64,000 bases of DNA from positions 1,054,001 through 1,118,000 of the forward strand of contig JQNH01000001.1 in the NCBI GenBank assembly GCA_000745135.1, read 5' to 3'. Numbering within the stretch: the stretch's first letter is position 1; each line of letters opens with the position of its first letter. Position numbers and translations under genes: made by a program. Below the pieces are notes generated by a model. The model was not told where the DNA came from, ran no database searches, and saw only the letters and a program-made list of their open reading frames with translations. This document shows positions 13,995-22,931 of this stretch, one piece after another. This DNA is from Rhizobiales bacterium YIM 77505 (GTDB lineage Bacteria > Pseudomonadota > Alphaproteobacteria > Rhizobiales > Beijerinckiaceae).

Positions 13995-15014
13995 ATGGAG
14001 CGCCGCACTTTCCTGGTCGGCACCGGCGCCGCAGCCCTTGTGGCCGGATTTGGCCCGCATGTCCTCGCGCAGCAGCCGGAGAAAACGAAGATCCTGCTCG
14101 GCGTTGGCGGCAAGCCGCTCCTTTACTACCTGCCGCTCACGATCGCCGAGAGGAAGAACTTCTTCAAGGAGGAGGGCCTGGATGTCGAGATCAATGACCT
14201 TGCCGGAGGCGCCCGTTCCCTGCAGTCTTTGATCGGCGGCTCGGTCGATGTCGTGACCGGAGCCTATGAGCACACCATCCGCATGCAGGCCAAGGGCCAG
14301 GACATCCGCGCCGTCGTCGAGCTCGGGCGCTTCCCGGCCATCGTCATCGCCGTGCGCAAGGACAAGGCCGGAGAGATCAAGTCCGCCGCCGACCTCAAGG
14401 GCAGGAAGATCGGCGTCACCGCGCCGGGCTCCTCGACCATGCTCACCGTTCAATACGCGATGGTGAAGGCGGGCCTGAGGCCGAACGATGCGTCCTTCAT
14501 TGGGGTGGGCGGAGGGGCTGGCGCGGTCGCCGCGATGAAGAAGGGCGAGATCGACGCCATCTCGCATCTCGACCCGGTGATCGCGAAGCTCGAGGCCGAC
14601 GGCGACATCCAGGTCCTCATCGACACGCGCACTGAGAGCGGCACGAGCACGCTCTTCGGCGGCTCCAACCCGGCCGCCTGCCTCTACACCAAGAAGGAGT
14701 TCATCGACCGCAACCCGGTCACCATGCAGCGGCTCGTCAACGCGTTCATGAAGTCGCTGAAGTGGATCGAGAAGGCCTCGCCCGAGGAGATCGCGGATAC
14801 CGTTCCGCCCGAGTACCACCTCGGCGACAAGCCGCTCTATCTCGCGGCCGTGAAGAACTCGAAGGAGGCCTATTCCCGCGACGGCATCGTCAGCCCGCAA
14901 GGGATGGCGAGCGTCATGGACATGCTCAAGCAGCTCGATCCGGAACTGCAGAACGCGCAGGTCGATCTTGCCGCCACCTTCGATGACCGCTTCGTGAAGA
15001 AGGCGGCCATCTGA
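13995..15014 (+). CDS. NitT/TauT-type ABC transporter periplasmic binding protein
   Basis: 339 residues. The N-terminus MERRTFLVGTGAAALVAGF carries a Tat-like twin-Arg signal, cleaved after about VLAQ. The mature part is an NMT1/SsuA-like type II binding fold (YYLPLTIAERKNFFKEEGLDV, LIGGSVDVVTGAYEHTI). Ligand unknown. AAGGAGGAAAC precedes the ATG. Third core gene of the ABC operon; its stop overlaps the next start (TGATG). Confidence 0.9.
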   Translation: MERRTFLVGTGAAALVAGFGPHVLAQQPEKTKILLGVGGKPLLYYLPLTIAERKNFFKEEGLDVEINDLAGGARSLQSLIGGSVDVVTGAYEHTIRMQAKGQDIRAVVELGRFPAIVIAVRKDKAGEIKSAADLKGRKIGVTAPGSSTMLTVQYAMVKAGLRPNDASFIGVGGGAGAVAAMKKGEIDAISHLDPVIAKLEADGDIQVLIDTRTESGTSTLFGGSNPAACLYTKKEFIDRNPVTMQRLVNAFMKSLKWIEKASPEEIADTVPPEYHLGDKPLYLAAVKNSKEAYSRDGIVSPQGMASVMDMLKQLDPELQNAQVDLAATFDDRFVKKAAI

Positions 15015-15271
15015 TGGATGCCGCCGCCGACCAGGGCGAGAGCCGGGCGCCGACTACGGCACCGATGAAGGTCTACCGCTTTCTCACCCGTCCCGATGAC
15101 GCGAGCTTCTGCCATCGCGTCACCGAGGCCTTGAACAGGGGCTGGGAGCTCCACGGCCCGCCGGCCCTCGTCTATGATGCAAAGGCCGAGCGCGTCATCT
15201 GCGGCCAGGCGGTCGTGAAGTCGGTCCTCGGCAAGACCTACAGCCCGGACATGAAGCTCGCTGAGCAGTAG
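15014..15271 (+). CDS. DUF1737 small protein
   Basis: 85 residues. The core MKVYRFLTRPDDASFCHRVTEALNRGWELHGPPALVYD is the DUF1737 pattern (GWELxGxP). Soluble, function unknown. It overlaps the binding-protein gene by one base and so belongs to the ABC operon. Confidence 0.85.
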   Translation: MDAAADQGESRAPTTAPMKVYRFLTRPDDASFCHRVTEALNRGWELHGPPALVYDAKAERVICGQAVVKSVLGKTYSPDMKLAEQ

Positions 15272-15346
15272 CCGCGCCGGACGCGCTTCACCTCTCCGCT
15301 CAGGGCGGGGAGAGGAGCAACGCACTGATCGGTGTGGCGGACGTCC

Positions 15347-15865
15347 CTAGTGCAGCCACTGGCCGAGGCCGGTGCCCGGCGCCAGCATCAGAAAGGCCCA
15401 CAGGAGCGCCGAACTGACATTGGCGAGCTGGAAGGGCAGGCGCGGCATCTCGAAGACTCCGGCAGCGAGCGGCACGAAGGCCCGCGCCGGGCCGAAGAAG
15501 CGGCCGATGAAGATCGCCCAGACGCCGTATTTGCGTGTGAACTCCTCGCCCCTGGCGATCATGTGCTGATAGCGGCTGAGCGGCCACATGTTATGTGCGC
15601 GATCCTCAAGATAACGGCCGACTTCGTAGGAGACCCAGTCCCCGAGCGCGGCGCCGAAGGCGGCGCCGGCCCAGATCGGCCAGAAGGCGAGATCGACGAC
15701 TCCGATCATGCCGCCGATGGCCAGGAGCAGCACCGTCGCGGGCGTGAAGAGCGAGACAATGGCGAGCGACTCGCCAAAGGCGAGCCCGAAAACGATGAAG
15801 GGCGCCCATTCCTGGTGGAGGCGCACGAACTCGACGACAGTCGTCTTGAGGGTCTCGACGTCCAT
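15347..15865 (-). CDS. DedA-family membrane protein
   Basis: 172 residues, 4-5 hydrophobic segments. DedA/SNARE-associated motifs are FGAALGDWVSYEVGRYLEDRA and FIGRFFGPARAFVPLAAGVFEMP, with the conserved Arg and Gly. DedA proteins act in membrane homeostasis, some as polyprenyl-phosphate or lipid flippases. The start at MDVETLK (15865) was chosen because upstream codons are not conserved-looking; the ribosome site is weak. The family is usually about 200 residues, so this is a short member. Confidence 0.85.
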   Translation of the reverse strand: MDVETLKTTVVEFVRLHQEWAPFIVFGLAFGESLAIVSLFTPATVLLLAIGGMIGVVDLAFWPIWAGAAFGAALGDWVSYEVGRYLEDRAHNMWPLSRYQHMIARGEEFTRKYGVWAIFIGRFFGPARAFVPLAAGVFEMPRLPFQLANVSSALLWAFLMLAPGTGLGQWLH

Positions 15866-16104
15866 GGAAGCTGGCGAGGCGGAACCGCTCCTTGTCGCGG
15901 TCCGGGGACCGCTTGGCAAGCGGCCGGCATGGAAAATTGTCAGGAAGCTGAGCGGCTGAGAGTCCGTGAGCCGGCATTCGTCACCGCCTGTGATCACGGT
16001 CATCACGAATCGGTGCTTTTCCTGGTCCGTCGAGCCGCTACTGTGGGCGCGCGCCTTCTGCGGCTGGACTGTCGAAACGTTCCGTTCTCGCCTGACCCCG
16101 TCTC

Positions 16105-16953
16105 ATGAACATCCTCTCGATTCAATCGCACGTCGCCTATGGCCATGTCGGCAACGCCTCGGCTGTGTTCCCCATGCAGCGGCTCGGGGTGGAGGTGTGG
16201 CCGATCCACACGGTCCAGTTCTCCAACCACACCGGTTATGGCTCCTGGCGCGGACGGGTCTTCGACGGGCCAGCGATCGAGGATCTCGTGGAGGGCATCG
16301 CCGAGCGCGGCGTGCTGCCTCGCTGCGACGGGGTTCTGTCCGGCTATATGGGTTCTGCCGATATCGGGAATGCCATCCTCGCCGCGGTGCAACGGGTGCG
16401 GGAGGCGAACCCCGCGGCGCTCTACTGCTGCGACCCGGTCATCGGGGATGTGGGCCGCGGCGTTTTCGTACGCCCGGGCATCCCGGAGTTCATGCGCGAT
16501 CAGGCGGTGCCGGCGGCCGACATCATCACGCCCAACCAGTTCGAGCTCGAATTCCTGTCCGGCATCGCCACCCCGACCCTTGCCGCAGCGAAGGAAGCCG
16601 TTGCCGCCGTCCATCGGCTCGGACCCAAGGTGGTGCTCGTCACCTCACTGCACACGACCGAGACGCCGGGCGACGCTATCGACCTGCTCGCCGGCGCCGG
16701 CGGACGTTTCTGGCGCGTGCGCACCCCGAAGCTGTCGCTCAATGTGAACGGGGCGGGGGACGCAATCGCCGCTCTTTTCTTCGTCCACTACGCAAGGACC
16801 CGCTCCGCGGCCGAAGCGCTCGGGGCCGCGGCGGCTTCGATCTACGGACTTCTCAAGCGTACTGAGGAGGCGGGTTCACGGGAGATCCTCACCGTCGCCG
16901 CCCAAGACGAGTTCGTTGCTCCAAGCCGGCGCTTCTCCGTCGAATCGGTCTAG
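16105..16953 (+). CDS. pdxY: Pyridoxal kinase
   Basis: 282 residues. The N-terminus ILSIQSHVAYGHVGNASAVFPMQRLG, HTGYGSWRG, CDPVIGD and the anion-hole/catalytic segment LNVNGAGDAIAALFF (catalytic Asp in NGAGD) define the PdxY/PdxK ribokinase-like family. It phosphorylates pyridoxal for the B6 salvage pathway in the cytoplasm. The next gene starts 43 bases later on the same strand. Confidence 0.94.
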   Translation: MNILSIQSHVAYGHVGNASAVFPMQRLGVEVWPIHTVQFSNHTGYGSWRGRVFDGPAIEDLVEGIAERGVLPRCDGVLSGYMGSADIGNAILAAVQRVREANPAALYCCDPVIGDVGRGVFVRPGIPEFMRDQAVPAADIITPNQFELEFLSGIATPTLAAAKEAVAAVHRLGPKVVLVTSLHTTETPGDAIDLLAGAGGRFWRVRTPKLSLNVNGAGDAIAALFFVHYARTRSAAEALGAAAASIYGLLKRTEEAGSREILTVAAQDEFVAPSRRFSVESV

Positions 16954-16996
16954 GGTTCGCTCTTGCAAGCGGCGGCGGACGGGGCGAGAAGCATCC

Positions 16997-18127
16997 ATGC
17001 GCCTTCGCATCGCAACCTTCAATGTCGAGAACCTGGCCGCCCGCAACAGCTATGGGCCAGTGGAGCGGCCGGAGACGGCGCCGGCCCTGTCCCTCTTCGA
17101 CTTCCCCGAGCCCGAAACAAGGGAGAATGTCGAGGCATCGGTCGCCGTCGCGGTCGAGGATGACAAGCGGGAGCTCACGGCTCTCGCGATCGCCGAGACA
17201 CGGGCCGACATCCTCGCCCTGCAGGAAGTCGACAATATCGGAGTCCTCGAAGCCTTTTTCGCCAACTACGTACACCGGATGTCCGACATCCGCTATGGGC
17301 ATTTCAAGCTCGTGCATGGGAACGACCCACGCGGGATCGACGTCGCCTTCGCGGCGCGTCGCGACCTTCTTGAGCCCAAGGCCGTCACCGTGCGCTCGCA
17401 TCACGAGGCGACCTTCGGCGAGCTCGAATGTCTTTCAGATGAGCTGGTGGCCTGCGGCATCAAGGAGAGCGACCTTGTCTTCAACCGCGATTGCCTGGAG
17501 GTCGCCCTCGACCTCGGGGATGCCGAGCTCACGCTCTATCTGTGTCACCTCAAGGCGATCTCCGCCCCGAAACCTGGCCGCCCTGATGTGAGCCTCGCCA
17601 TCCGGCGCGCGGAAGTGGCCGGGATCCGCCGCATCATCGAGAACCGCTTTGGAGCAGACTGGCGGGAGGGCCACTGGATCATCGCGGGCGACCTCAACGA
17701 CGTCCGCGAACGCATCGGCCCCGGCGCGGAGGTGGCTCCGGCGCGTCCGAGCTCCATCGATCCGCTGCTCGACGATTTTGCCCTCAATCCGGTCGATGCC
17801 CTGCCGCCTGCGGAGCGCTGGACCTATTTCTATCGTGGGCCTGGCCGGACACCTCAGGAATGCGTCGAGGAGCATGTGCAACTCGACTACGTGCTGCTCT
17901 CTCCCGCGCTTGCGGCCGCCAATCCTTCTCCAGGCGTCGAGATCTTGCGCCGCGGCTTGCCCTATCGCGTGCCCCTCGATCCGGCCGCACCCGACCGCTC
18001 GATTGCGTATCTCGCCAGCCGAGGGGACCGCTATCCGCGGGTCGGCTGGGATCGGCCCAAGGCGAGCGACCACTGTCCGGTCGTGGTCGAGATCGAAGTG
18101 CCGCCCCGGCGGCGGCAGAAACCATGA
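16997..18127 (+). CDS. Endonuclease/exonuclease/phosphatase-fold hydrolase
   Basis: 376 residues of the EEP (DNase I-like) superfamily. Motifs in order: ATFNVENL (metal-binding Asn), LQEVDN (catalytic Glu), FNRDC..., GDLNDV and DHCPVV (catalytic Asp-His). No signal peptide. Substrate could be nucleic acid or a phosphoester. The ATG at 16997 gives the expected MRLRIATFNVEN start. It is in line with pdxY and phzF. Confidence 0.88.
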   Translation: MRLRIATFNVENLAARNSYGPVERPETAPALSLFDFPEPETRENVEASVAVAVEDDKRELTALAIAETRADILALQEVDNIGVLEAFFANYVHRMSDIRYGHFKLVHGNDPRGIDVAFAARRDLLEPKAVTVRSHHEATFGELECLSDELVACGIKESDLVFNRDCLEVALDLGDAELTLYLCHLKAISAPKPGRPDVSLAIRRAEVAGIRRIIENRFGADWREGHWIIAGDLNDVRERIGPGAEVAPARPSSIDPLLDDFALNPVDALPPAERWTYFYRGPGRTPQECVEEHVQLDYVLLSPALAAANPSPGVEILRRGLPYRVPLDPAAPDRSIAYLASRGDRYPRVGWDRPKASDHCPVVVEIEVPPRRRQKP

Positions 18128-18140
18128 GCGAGGAGGCCTC

Positions 18141-19043
18141 ATGCCGCGCCGCTTCTACACCCTTGACGTCTTCACGCGCCGGAGGCTCGCCGGCAATCCG
18201 TTGGCGGTCGTGCTCGACTGCGACGGGCTCGATGACGCGGCCATGCAGGCCATCGCCCGCGAGTTCAATCTTTCCGAGACGGTGTTCGTTTCGGAACCCG
18301 AGGATGGCCGCCACCGCGCGGCCCTGCGCATCTTCACACCCGGCCGGGAGCTCCCCTTCGCCGGCCACCCGACGGTGGGCACGGCCGTGCTGCTGGGCCT
18401 TCTCGACGGCAAGGGCAACGACGCCCAGGCCTTCGGCCTCGAGGAGAAGGTCGGCGTCGTGCCCTGCGTCGTCGAGGTCGAGGACGAGGATTGCGGCCAT
18501 GCGCGCTTTCGACTCCCTCGATTGCCGGAGGTCTGGGGAGAGGGCAAGGAGGTGCCCGCGGCCGCTTGGGCGCTCGGGCTCGATCCCAAGGACATCGGCT
18601 TTGATCGGCATGAGCCGAGCCGCCACTCGGCGGGCGTTCCGTTCGATCTCGTGCCCGTGGCGACGCTCGACGCCCTTGCGCGCGCCTGGCCCAATGGCGA
18701 AGCCTTCGCTCAAGCCTTCGGCGACAGCGATCACCCGGCGGTCTATGTCTACACGCGCCAGGCAGCGGAGGCCGGCCGGCGATTCCGCGCCCGCATGTTC
18801 GCGCCGAGCTTCGGCATTCCAGAAGATCCGGCCACAGGCGCCGCCGCGGCGGCTTTCGCAGGCGCGCTCATGCAGTTCGAGCCCCTGGGCGATGGCGAGC
18901 ATTCCTTCGTGATCGAGCAGGGCTACGAGATGGGGCGGCCCAGCGACATCGCCCTGCAACTCGTCATCCGTGAAGGCCGGCTTGCCTTCGCCGAGATCGG
19001 CGGTGCCGCGGTCATCGTCAGCGAAGGTTTGCTGCGGTGGTGA
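18141..19043 (+). CDS. PhzF-family isomerase/epimerase
   Basis: 300 residues. The N-terminus RRFYTLDVFTRRRLAGNPLAVV, catalytic Glu in NLSETVFV, FAGHPTVGTA and EDPATGAAAAAFA are diagnostic of PhzF-like proteins (diaminopimelate-epimerase fold). The natural reaction of most members is unknown; no phenazine genes are present. AGGAGG just before the ATG. The next gene overlaps by 7 bases. Confidence 0.92.
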   Translation: MPRRFYTLDVFTRRRLAGNPLAVVLDCDGLDDAAMQAIAREFNLSETVFVSEPEDGRHRAALRIFTPGRELPFAGHPTVGTAVLLGLLDGKGNDAQAFGLEEKVGVVPCVVEVEDEDCGHARFRLPRLPEVWGEGKEVPAAAWALGLDPKDIGFDRHEPSRHSAGVPFDLVPVATLDALARAWPNGEAFAQAFGDSDHPAVYVYTRQAAEAGRRFRARMFAPSFGIPEDPATGAAAAAFAGALMQFEPLGDGEHSFVIEQGYEMGRPSDIALQLVIREGRLAFAEIGGAAVIVSEGLLRW

Positions 19044-19762
19044 AGGATCTCCGCCCGATCCGGGTCGTGCCGGTCGAGACGATCGACGCACGCTGCGTCG
19101 ATCGACCCTGGCTCTGGGCTGAAGAGAACCGCGGCCGGATCGACGAGCACTGGCGACGGCTCACTCATGCCAATCCTGCCCTCTACAACGGCCCGGTCCT
19201 TGTCCTGCGGCGGCAGGCCCTCCGCGACGGGGAGCTCGCCCTCGAATACAGCCAGACGGACTTCGCCACCTTCATCGCTTTCCGGGACCTGGGGTTCCCG
19301 GACGCAGAGGCTGGCAACGGCTTTGCGATGGCAGCCCTGAGGGCAGGGGACGGCGCCTACCTTCTCGGCCGCATGGGCGAGCACACCGCCAATCCGGGCA
19401 AGATCTACTTTCCGTCGGGCACGCCTGACCCCGACGACGTCAGGCCTGACGGGACCGTGGACTTGGCGGGTTCGGTGCTGCGCGAGCTTGAGGAAGAGAC
19501 CGGGCTGGCTGCGGCGGACGTGGATGTGACCGACCGTTGGACGGTGGTGTTCGCAGGAGCGCGCATCGCCATGATGCGCGAGATCCGGGTCGGCGGCTCG
19601 GCGCCCGCCATACAGGAGCGCGTCCGCCGTTTCCTTGAGCGTCAGCCCCGCCCGGAGCTGGCTGATCTTTGCATCGTGAGGAGCGTGCGGGACATCGACG
19701 AGGACGCCATGCCGTCCTTCATGCAAGCCTTCCTGCGCTCCGCCTTTGAGGCTCAGCGATAG
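19037..19762 (+). CDS. NUDIX hydrolase
   Basis: 241 residues with a Nudix box ending in RELEEETGL (about residue 153), giving the Mg-binding Glu residues. The N-terminal part (1-95) is a helper region including ALEYSQTDFATFIAFRDLG. Substrate is a nucleoside diphosphate derivative of unknown kind. It starts with GTG overlapping the PhzF stop, so it is translationally coupled. Confidence 0.88.
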   Translation: MVKDLRPIRVVPVETIDARCVDRPWLWAEENRGRIDEHWRRLTHANPALYNGPVLVLRRQALRDGELALEYSQTDFATFIAFRDLGFPDAEAGNGFAMAALRAGDGAYLLGRMGEHTANPGKIYFPSGTPDPDDVRPDGTVDLAGSVLRELEEETGLAAADVDVTDRWTVVFAGARIAMMREIRVGGSAPAIQERVRRFLERQPRPELADLCIVRSVRDIDEDAMPSFMQAFLRSAFEAQR

Positions 19763-20085
19763 CCGTAGCGCGCCTTGGTGGCCGCGATCATGCGGTGGGC
19801 GTCGCCGTCGCGGCCAGCCGTGCAGGCGGCCGCGGCCCGGTCGATCTCGCCCATCACGCGCTCATAGACCGAGCGGCTCACATGACCGGTCGCAAGGTCG
19901 TTCTCCATCACGGCCCGATAGCGAGCGATCTCTCCGGAACAGCCTGCACCGTCAGGCAGCCGGAAGGCGGAAGGCGTGATGCTGGAGGCAGGCGCCATCA
20001 GCGGCTCTGTACTGTGGGAAACCTGCGTACACGCGGTCAGGACGGGACTCGCGAAAAGAGTCAACACGGCGCAAGACAGCCGCAT
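19753..20085 (-). CDS. Small lipoprotein of unknown function
   Basis: 110 residues. MRLSCAVLTLFASPVLTAC is a signal peptide ending in a lipobox (LTAC), so Cys19 would be lipidated. The mature part has two further Cys and a DRAAAACTAGRDGDAHRMI helix region. GAGG upstream of 20085. It overlaps the NUDIX gene tail-to-tail by 10 bases. Confidence 0.7.
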   Translation of the reverse strand: MRLSCAVLTLFASPVLTACTQVSHSTEPLMAPASSITPSAFRLPDGAGCSGEIARYRAVMENDLATGHVSRSVYERVMGEIDRAAAACTAGRDGDAHRMIAATKARYGYR

Positions 20086-20146
20086 GCAGCGAACCTCGTG
20101 AGCGATCCGCTGCCTCATGGTCGCTTTGGACAAAGTCGTCAACATG

Positions 20147-21043
20147 TCAGTCGAGGAGGAAGACCGGTGCCCCTTCGATGGCCTGGGTCGCCCTTACCAC
20201 GAGGTACTCCTCGATCAATTCCAGTGTCACCGTGAGTGTGAGATCCTGCCGGGCGCTGCGGATCGTGGCGAGCGCGGCGCCCCTGGCGAGGCGCTCCATC
20301 AAGAAGTGCCAGACATCGTCGCGGGCGAACAAAGCGGTGCTGCGCAGGAGGAGGTTCCCGGTCGCGTGTTCGACGATGCCGGTGATCCGGCTGGCCTCCC
20401 GGTTCTGAGCCACGATCCAGGCGTCGGCGATCGTGCCCGTGTCGTCCTTGATCGGCGCTGCGATGAGGATGCTCGAGGACGAGAACTCGAAAAGAGCCTT
20501 GAAGATGGTCGATTTGTCGGCGATCGGATGGCAATAGACCAGCAAGGCCACCCGCGAGTCTTGCCTTGCGAGGCGCAGCGGCAGGCACAAGCGGCCCCAG
20601 AGCACCACCTCCTGCATGAAATCCGCGAAGGATTGGAAATAAGCGGGAATGAACTCGTTGCAGCTCCGGTCGTAGATCTCGAGAAGGTTGGCGCGGATCC
20701 GGGTGCGCAGATCCGACAGGGTCATGCCCTGCATGGAGAAACCGATTCGCTGTCTCAGATGGCGGCCATGATGGAGGTAGACGTAGTCGGCCTCGCCTTT
20801 CAGGAACAGGATGGCGTTTTCGGCGAAGATTTCATCCGGCTCGTGCCAGAAATCCGCCAGCACTGGGTCGCGCTCGGCCTTGATCTGAACCCATTTCGTC
20901 ATCAGCGCCTGGACGGCGGAATGGGACACGACGCTCGGCACAGTGGCGCCGAACCAGCTTTTCACCTGATAGTCCATGATGTGATTCAAGGGTGCGGTTC
21001 CATCCGCCAGGGTCGAACGGCCACGCCAGCTAGAGCTGAACAT
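20147..21043 (-). CDS. Unrecognised soluble protein, possibly PAS-like
   Basis: About 299 residues from MFSSSWRGRS; other possible starts are a TTG at 21148 and MDYQVKSW at 20977, none with a good ribosome site. The first half (DFWHEPDEIFAENAILFLKGEADYVYLHHGRHLRQRIGF, seen in pieces) has the alternating pattern of the PAS-type domain found alone in many Rhizobiales; this is only a resemblance. No membrane segment. The end is 61 bases from the lipoprotein gene on the same strand. Confidence 0.55.
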   Translation of the reverse strand: MFSSSWRGRSTLADGTAPLNHIMDYQVKSWFGATVPSVVSHSAVQALMTKWVQIKAERDPVLADFWHEPDEIFAENAILFLKGEADYVYLHHGRHLRQRIGFSMQGMTLSDLRTRIRANLLEIYDRSCNEFIPAYFQSFADFMQEVVLWGRLCLPLRLARQDSRVALLVYCHPIADKSTIFKALFEFSSSSILIAAPIKDDTGTIADAWIVAQNREASRITGIVEHATGNLLLRSTALFARDDVWHFLMERLARGAALATIRSARQDLTLTVTLELIEEYLVVRATQAIEGAPVFLLD

Positions 21044-21123
21044 CTTGTCAGAAGCTTGATCCAGGCATACAAGCTTCCTCCAGTCTGCGACAGACTTGCG
21101 GTTTTCGAGGAGGCTTGAGCCGG

Positions 21124-21219
21124 ATGCCTTGCGGCTCGTATCGCGCAACCTGCCGGGCGCCGCTGGCGGCCGCGACCGCGCGCGACCTTCTCGGGCTCCT
21201 TCTCCTTAGCCGCCCCTGA
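21124..21219 (+). CDS. leuL: leuA leader peptide, leucine-rich
   Basis: 31-codon ORF MPCGSYRATCRAPL...DLLGLLLLSRP ending at TGA. Six of seven consecutive codons near its end (22-28) are leucine, the signature of a leucine-sensing attenuator leader. GAGGAGG lies 10 bases before the ATG. The stop codon is embedded in the first of two downstream hairpins. Ribosome stalling at the Leu codons when leucyl-tRNA is scarce would change folding and allow leuA expression. Confidence 0.75.
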   Translation: MPCGSYRATCRAPLAAATARDLLGLLLLSRP

Positions 21220-21297
21220 GGGCCGGCCGGGCGCGTGCCTGGGCTCTCAGGGGGATGCGGCGGTTGAACCGAAGGTGAGCGCCGCTGCGAGCGGCGC
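21213..21297 (+). promoter_or_regulatory. leuA attenuator region
   Basis: Two stems follow the leader: CCCCTGAG (21213-21220) / CTCAGGGG (21246-21253), enclosing a GC-rich inner part, and GCGCCGCT (21279-21286) / AGCGGCGC (21290-21297) just before the leuA ribosome site. There is no classic U-tract after the second stem, so control may be by Rho or by access to the ribosome site instead of an intrinsic terminator. Confidence 0.6.
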
Positions 21298-21313
21298 CGA
21301 GAAGGAAAAGCTC

Positions 21314-22876
21314 ATGAGCCCAGTCGATCAAAGGTCCAAGAAGGACCGCGTCTTCATCTTCGATACGACTCTGCGCGACGGGGAGCAGTGCCCGGGCGCG
21401 ACCATGACCCTGGAGGAGAAGCTGCAAGTGGCCGAGCTTCTCGACGCCATGGGCGTTGACATCATCGAAGCCGGCTTCCCGATCGCCTCGAACGGTGACT
21501 TCGAGGCCGTTGCCGAGATCGCCAAGGTCGTTCGCAACGCCACGGTGGCGGGCCTCGCCCGGGCGGGCTTTGCCGACATCGACCGGGCAGGCGAAGCGGT
21601 GCGCCAGGCCAAGCGGCCGCGGATCCACACCTTCATCTCCACCTCGCCCGTGCACATGAAGTACAAGCTCCAGAAGGAGCCGGAAGAGGTGCTGCAGATG
21701 GTCATTGCGTCCGTGACGCGGGCCCGCAACCTCGTCGAGGACGTGGAGTGGTCCTGCGAGGACGGAACACGCACCGAGCACGATTTCCTCTGCCGCTGCG
21801 TGGAGGCCGCCATCAAGGCTGGCGCCACCACCATCAACATCCCCGATACCGTCGGCTACACTGCGCCGGACGAATACCGCGCCTTGTTCCGCATGGTCCG
21901 CGAACGGGTCCCGAATTCGGACAAGGCCATCTTCTCCGTGCATTGCCACAATGATCTCGGCATGGCGGTCGCGAACTCGCTTGCCGGCCTGGAGGGCGGA
22001 GCGCGCCAGGTCGAGTGCACGATCAACGGCATCGGCGAGCGCGCGGGCAACGCCGCGCTCGAGGAGATCGTGATGGCGATCAAGACCCGCAACGACATCT
22101 TCCCTTACGAGACCCGGATCGACACGACGCAGCTCACCCGCGCCTCGAAGCTCGTCTCCACCGTGACCTCCTTCCCGGTCCAGTACAACAAGGCGATCGT
22201 CGGCCGGAACGCCTTCGCCCATGAGAGCGGCATCCACCAGGACGGGATGCTGAAGCACACCCAGACCTACGAGATCATGACGCCCGAGTCGGTCGGCGTT
22301 TCGAAGACCTCGCTCGTCATGGGCAAGCATTCGGGCCGCAACGCCTTCCGCGCCAAGCTCGAGGAGATGGGCTACCGGCTCTCCAACAACCAGTTCGAGG
22401 ACGCCTTCCAGCGCTTCAAGGACCTCGCCGACCGCAAGAAGCACGTCTACGACGAGGACATCGAGGCGCTTGTCGACGAACGCCTCGCCACGGCGCATGA
22501 CCGCATCAAGCTCGTCTCGCTCACGGTCATCGCGGGCACCCGCGGTCCGCAGCGGGCGACCATGCGGCTCGACATCGAGGGCCATCAGGTGACGGAGGAG
22601 GCGGAAGGCAACGGACCGGTCGACGCCACCTTCAACGCCATCAAGGCACTGGTGCCTCATGAAGCCGTGCTGGAGCTCTATCAGGTGCACGCCGTCACCG
22701 AAGGCACGGATGCGCAGGCGGAGGTGTCGGTGCGCCTCGCCGCCGACGGCCGCAGCGTGACCGCCCGCGGCGCGGATCCGGACACCCTGGTCGCCTCGGC
22801 GAAGGCCTATCTTGCAGCGCTGAACAAGCTGCGCGCCCGAGGCGAGCGCATCCACGCCCAGCACGCGGCCGAGTAA
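21314..22876 (+). CDS. leuA: 2-isopropylmalate synthase
   Basis: 520 residues. The catalytic TIM barrel starts [17 protein letters not shown] and includes the metal ligands in [30 protein letters not shown] follows. The C-terminal LeuA dimer/allosteric domain (about 395-515) binds leucine for feedback. It condenses 2-oxoisovalerate with acetyl-CoA, the first step of leucine synthesis. The ATG at 21314 has GAAGGAA upstream; an ATG at 21275 lies inside the attenuator. Expression is likely controlled by the leucine-rich leader. Confidence 0.96.
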   Translation: MSPVDQRSKKDRVFIFDTTLRDGEQCPGATMTLEEKLQVAELLDAMGVDIIEAGFPIASNGDFEAVAEIAKVVRNATVAGLARAGFADIDRAGEAVRQAKRPRIHTFISTSPVHMKYKLQKEPEEVLQMVIASVTRARNLVEDVEWSCEDGTRTEHDFLCRCVEAAIKAGATTINIPDTVGYTAPDEYRALFRMVRERVPNSDKAIFSVHCHNDLGMAVANSLAGLEGGARQVECTINGIGERAGNAALEEIVMAIKTRNDIFPYETRIDTTQLTRASKLVSTVTSFPVQYNKAIVGRNAFAHESGIHQDGMLKHTQTYEIMTPESVGVSKTSLVMGKHSGRNAFRAKLEEMGYRLSNNQFEDAFQRFKDLADRKKHVYDEDIEALVDERLATAHDRIKLVSLTVIAGTRGPQRATMRLDIEGHQVTEEAEGNGPVDATFNAIKALVPHEAVLELYQVHAVTEGTDAQAEVSVRLAADGRSVTARGADPDTLVASAKAYLAALNKLRARGERIHAQHAAE

Positions 22877-22931
22877 GCGCATCGGTTATCAGAGCCGGGG
22901 ACGGGGCCGGATGCGGCGATCCGGCTCCGCT

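Noticed and set aside
13089-14900. 603-residue minus-strand ORF opposite the ABC permease and binding-protein genes
   Set aside because: Arg/Glu/Asp/His-rich shadow with no domain; both genes on the other strand are well supported.
21206-22882. 558-residue minus-strand ORF opposite leuA
   Set aside because: Antisense shadow of a highly conserved enzyme gene.
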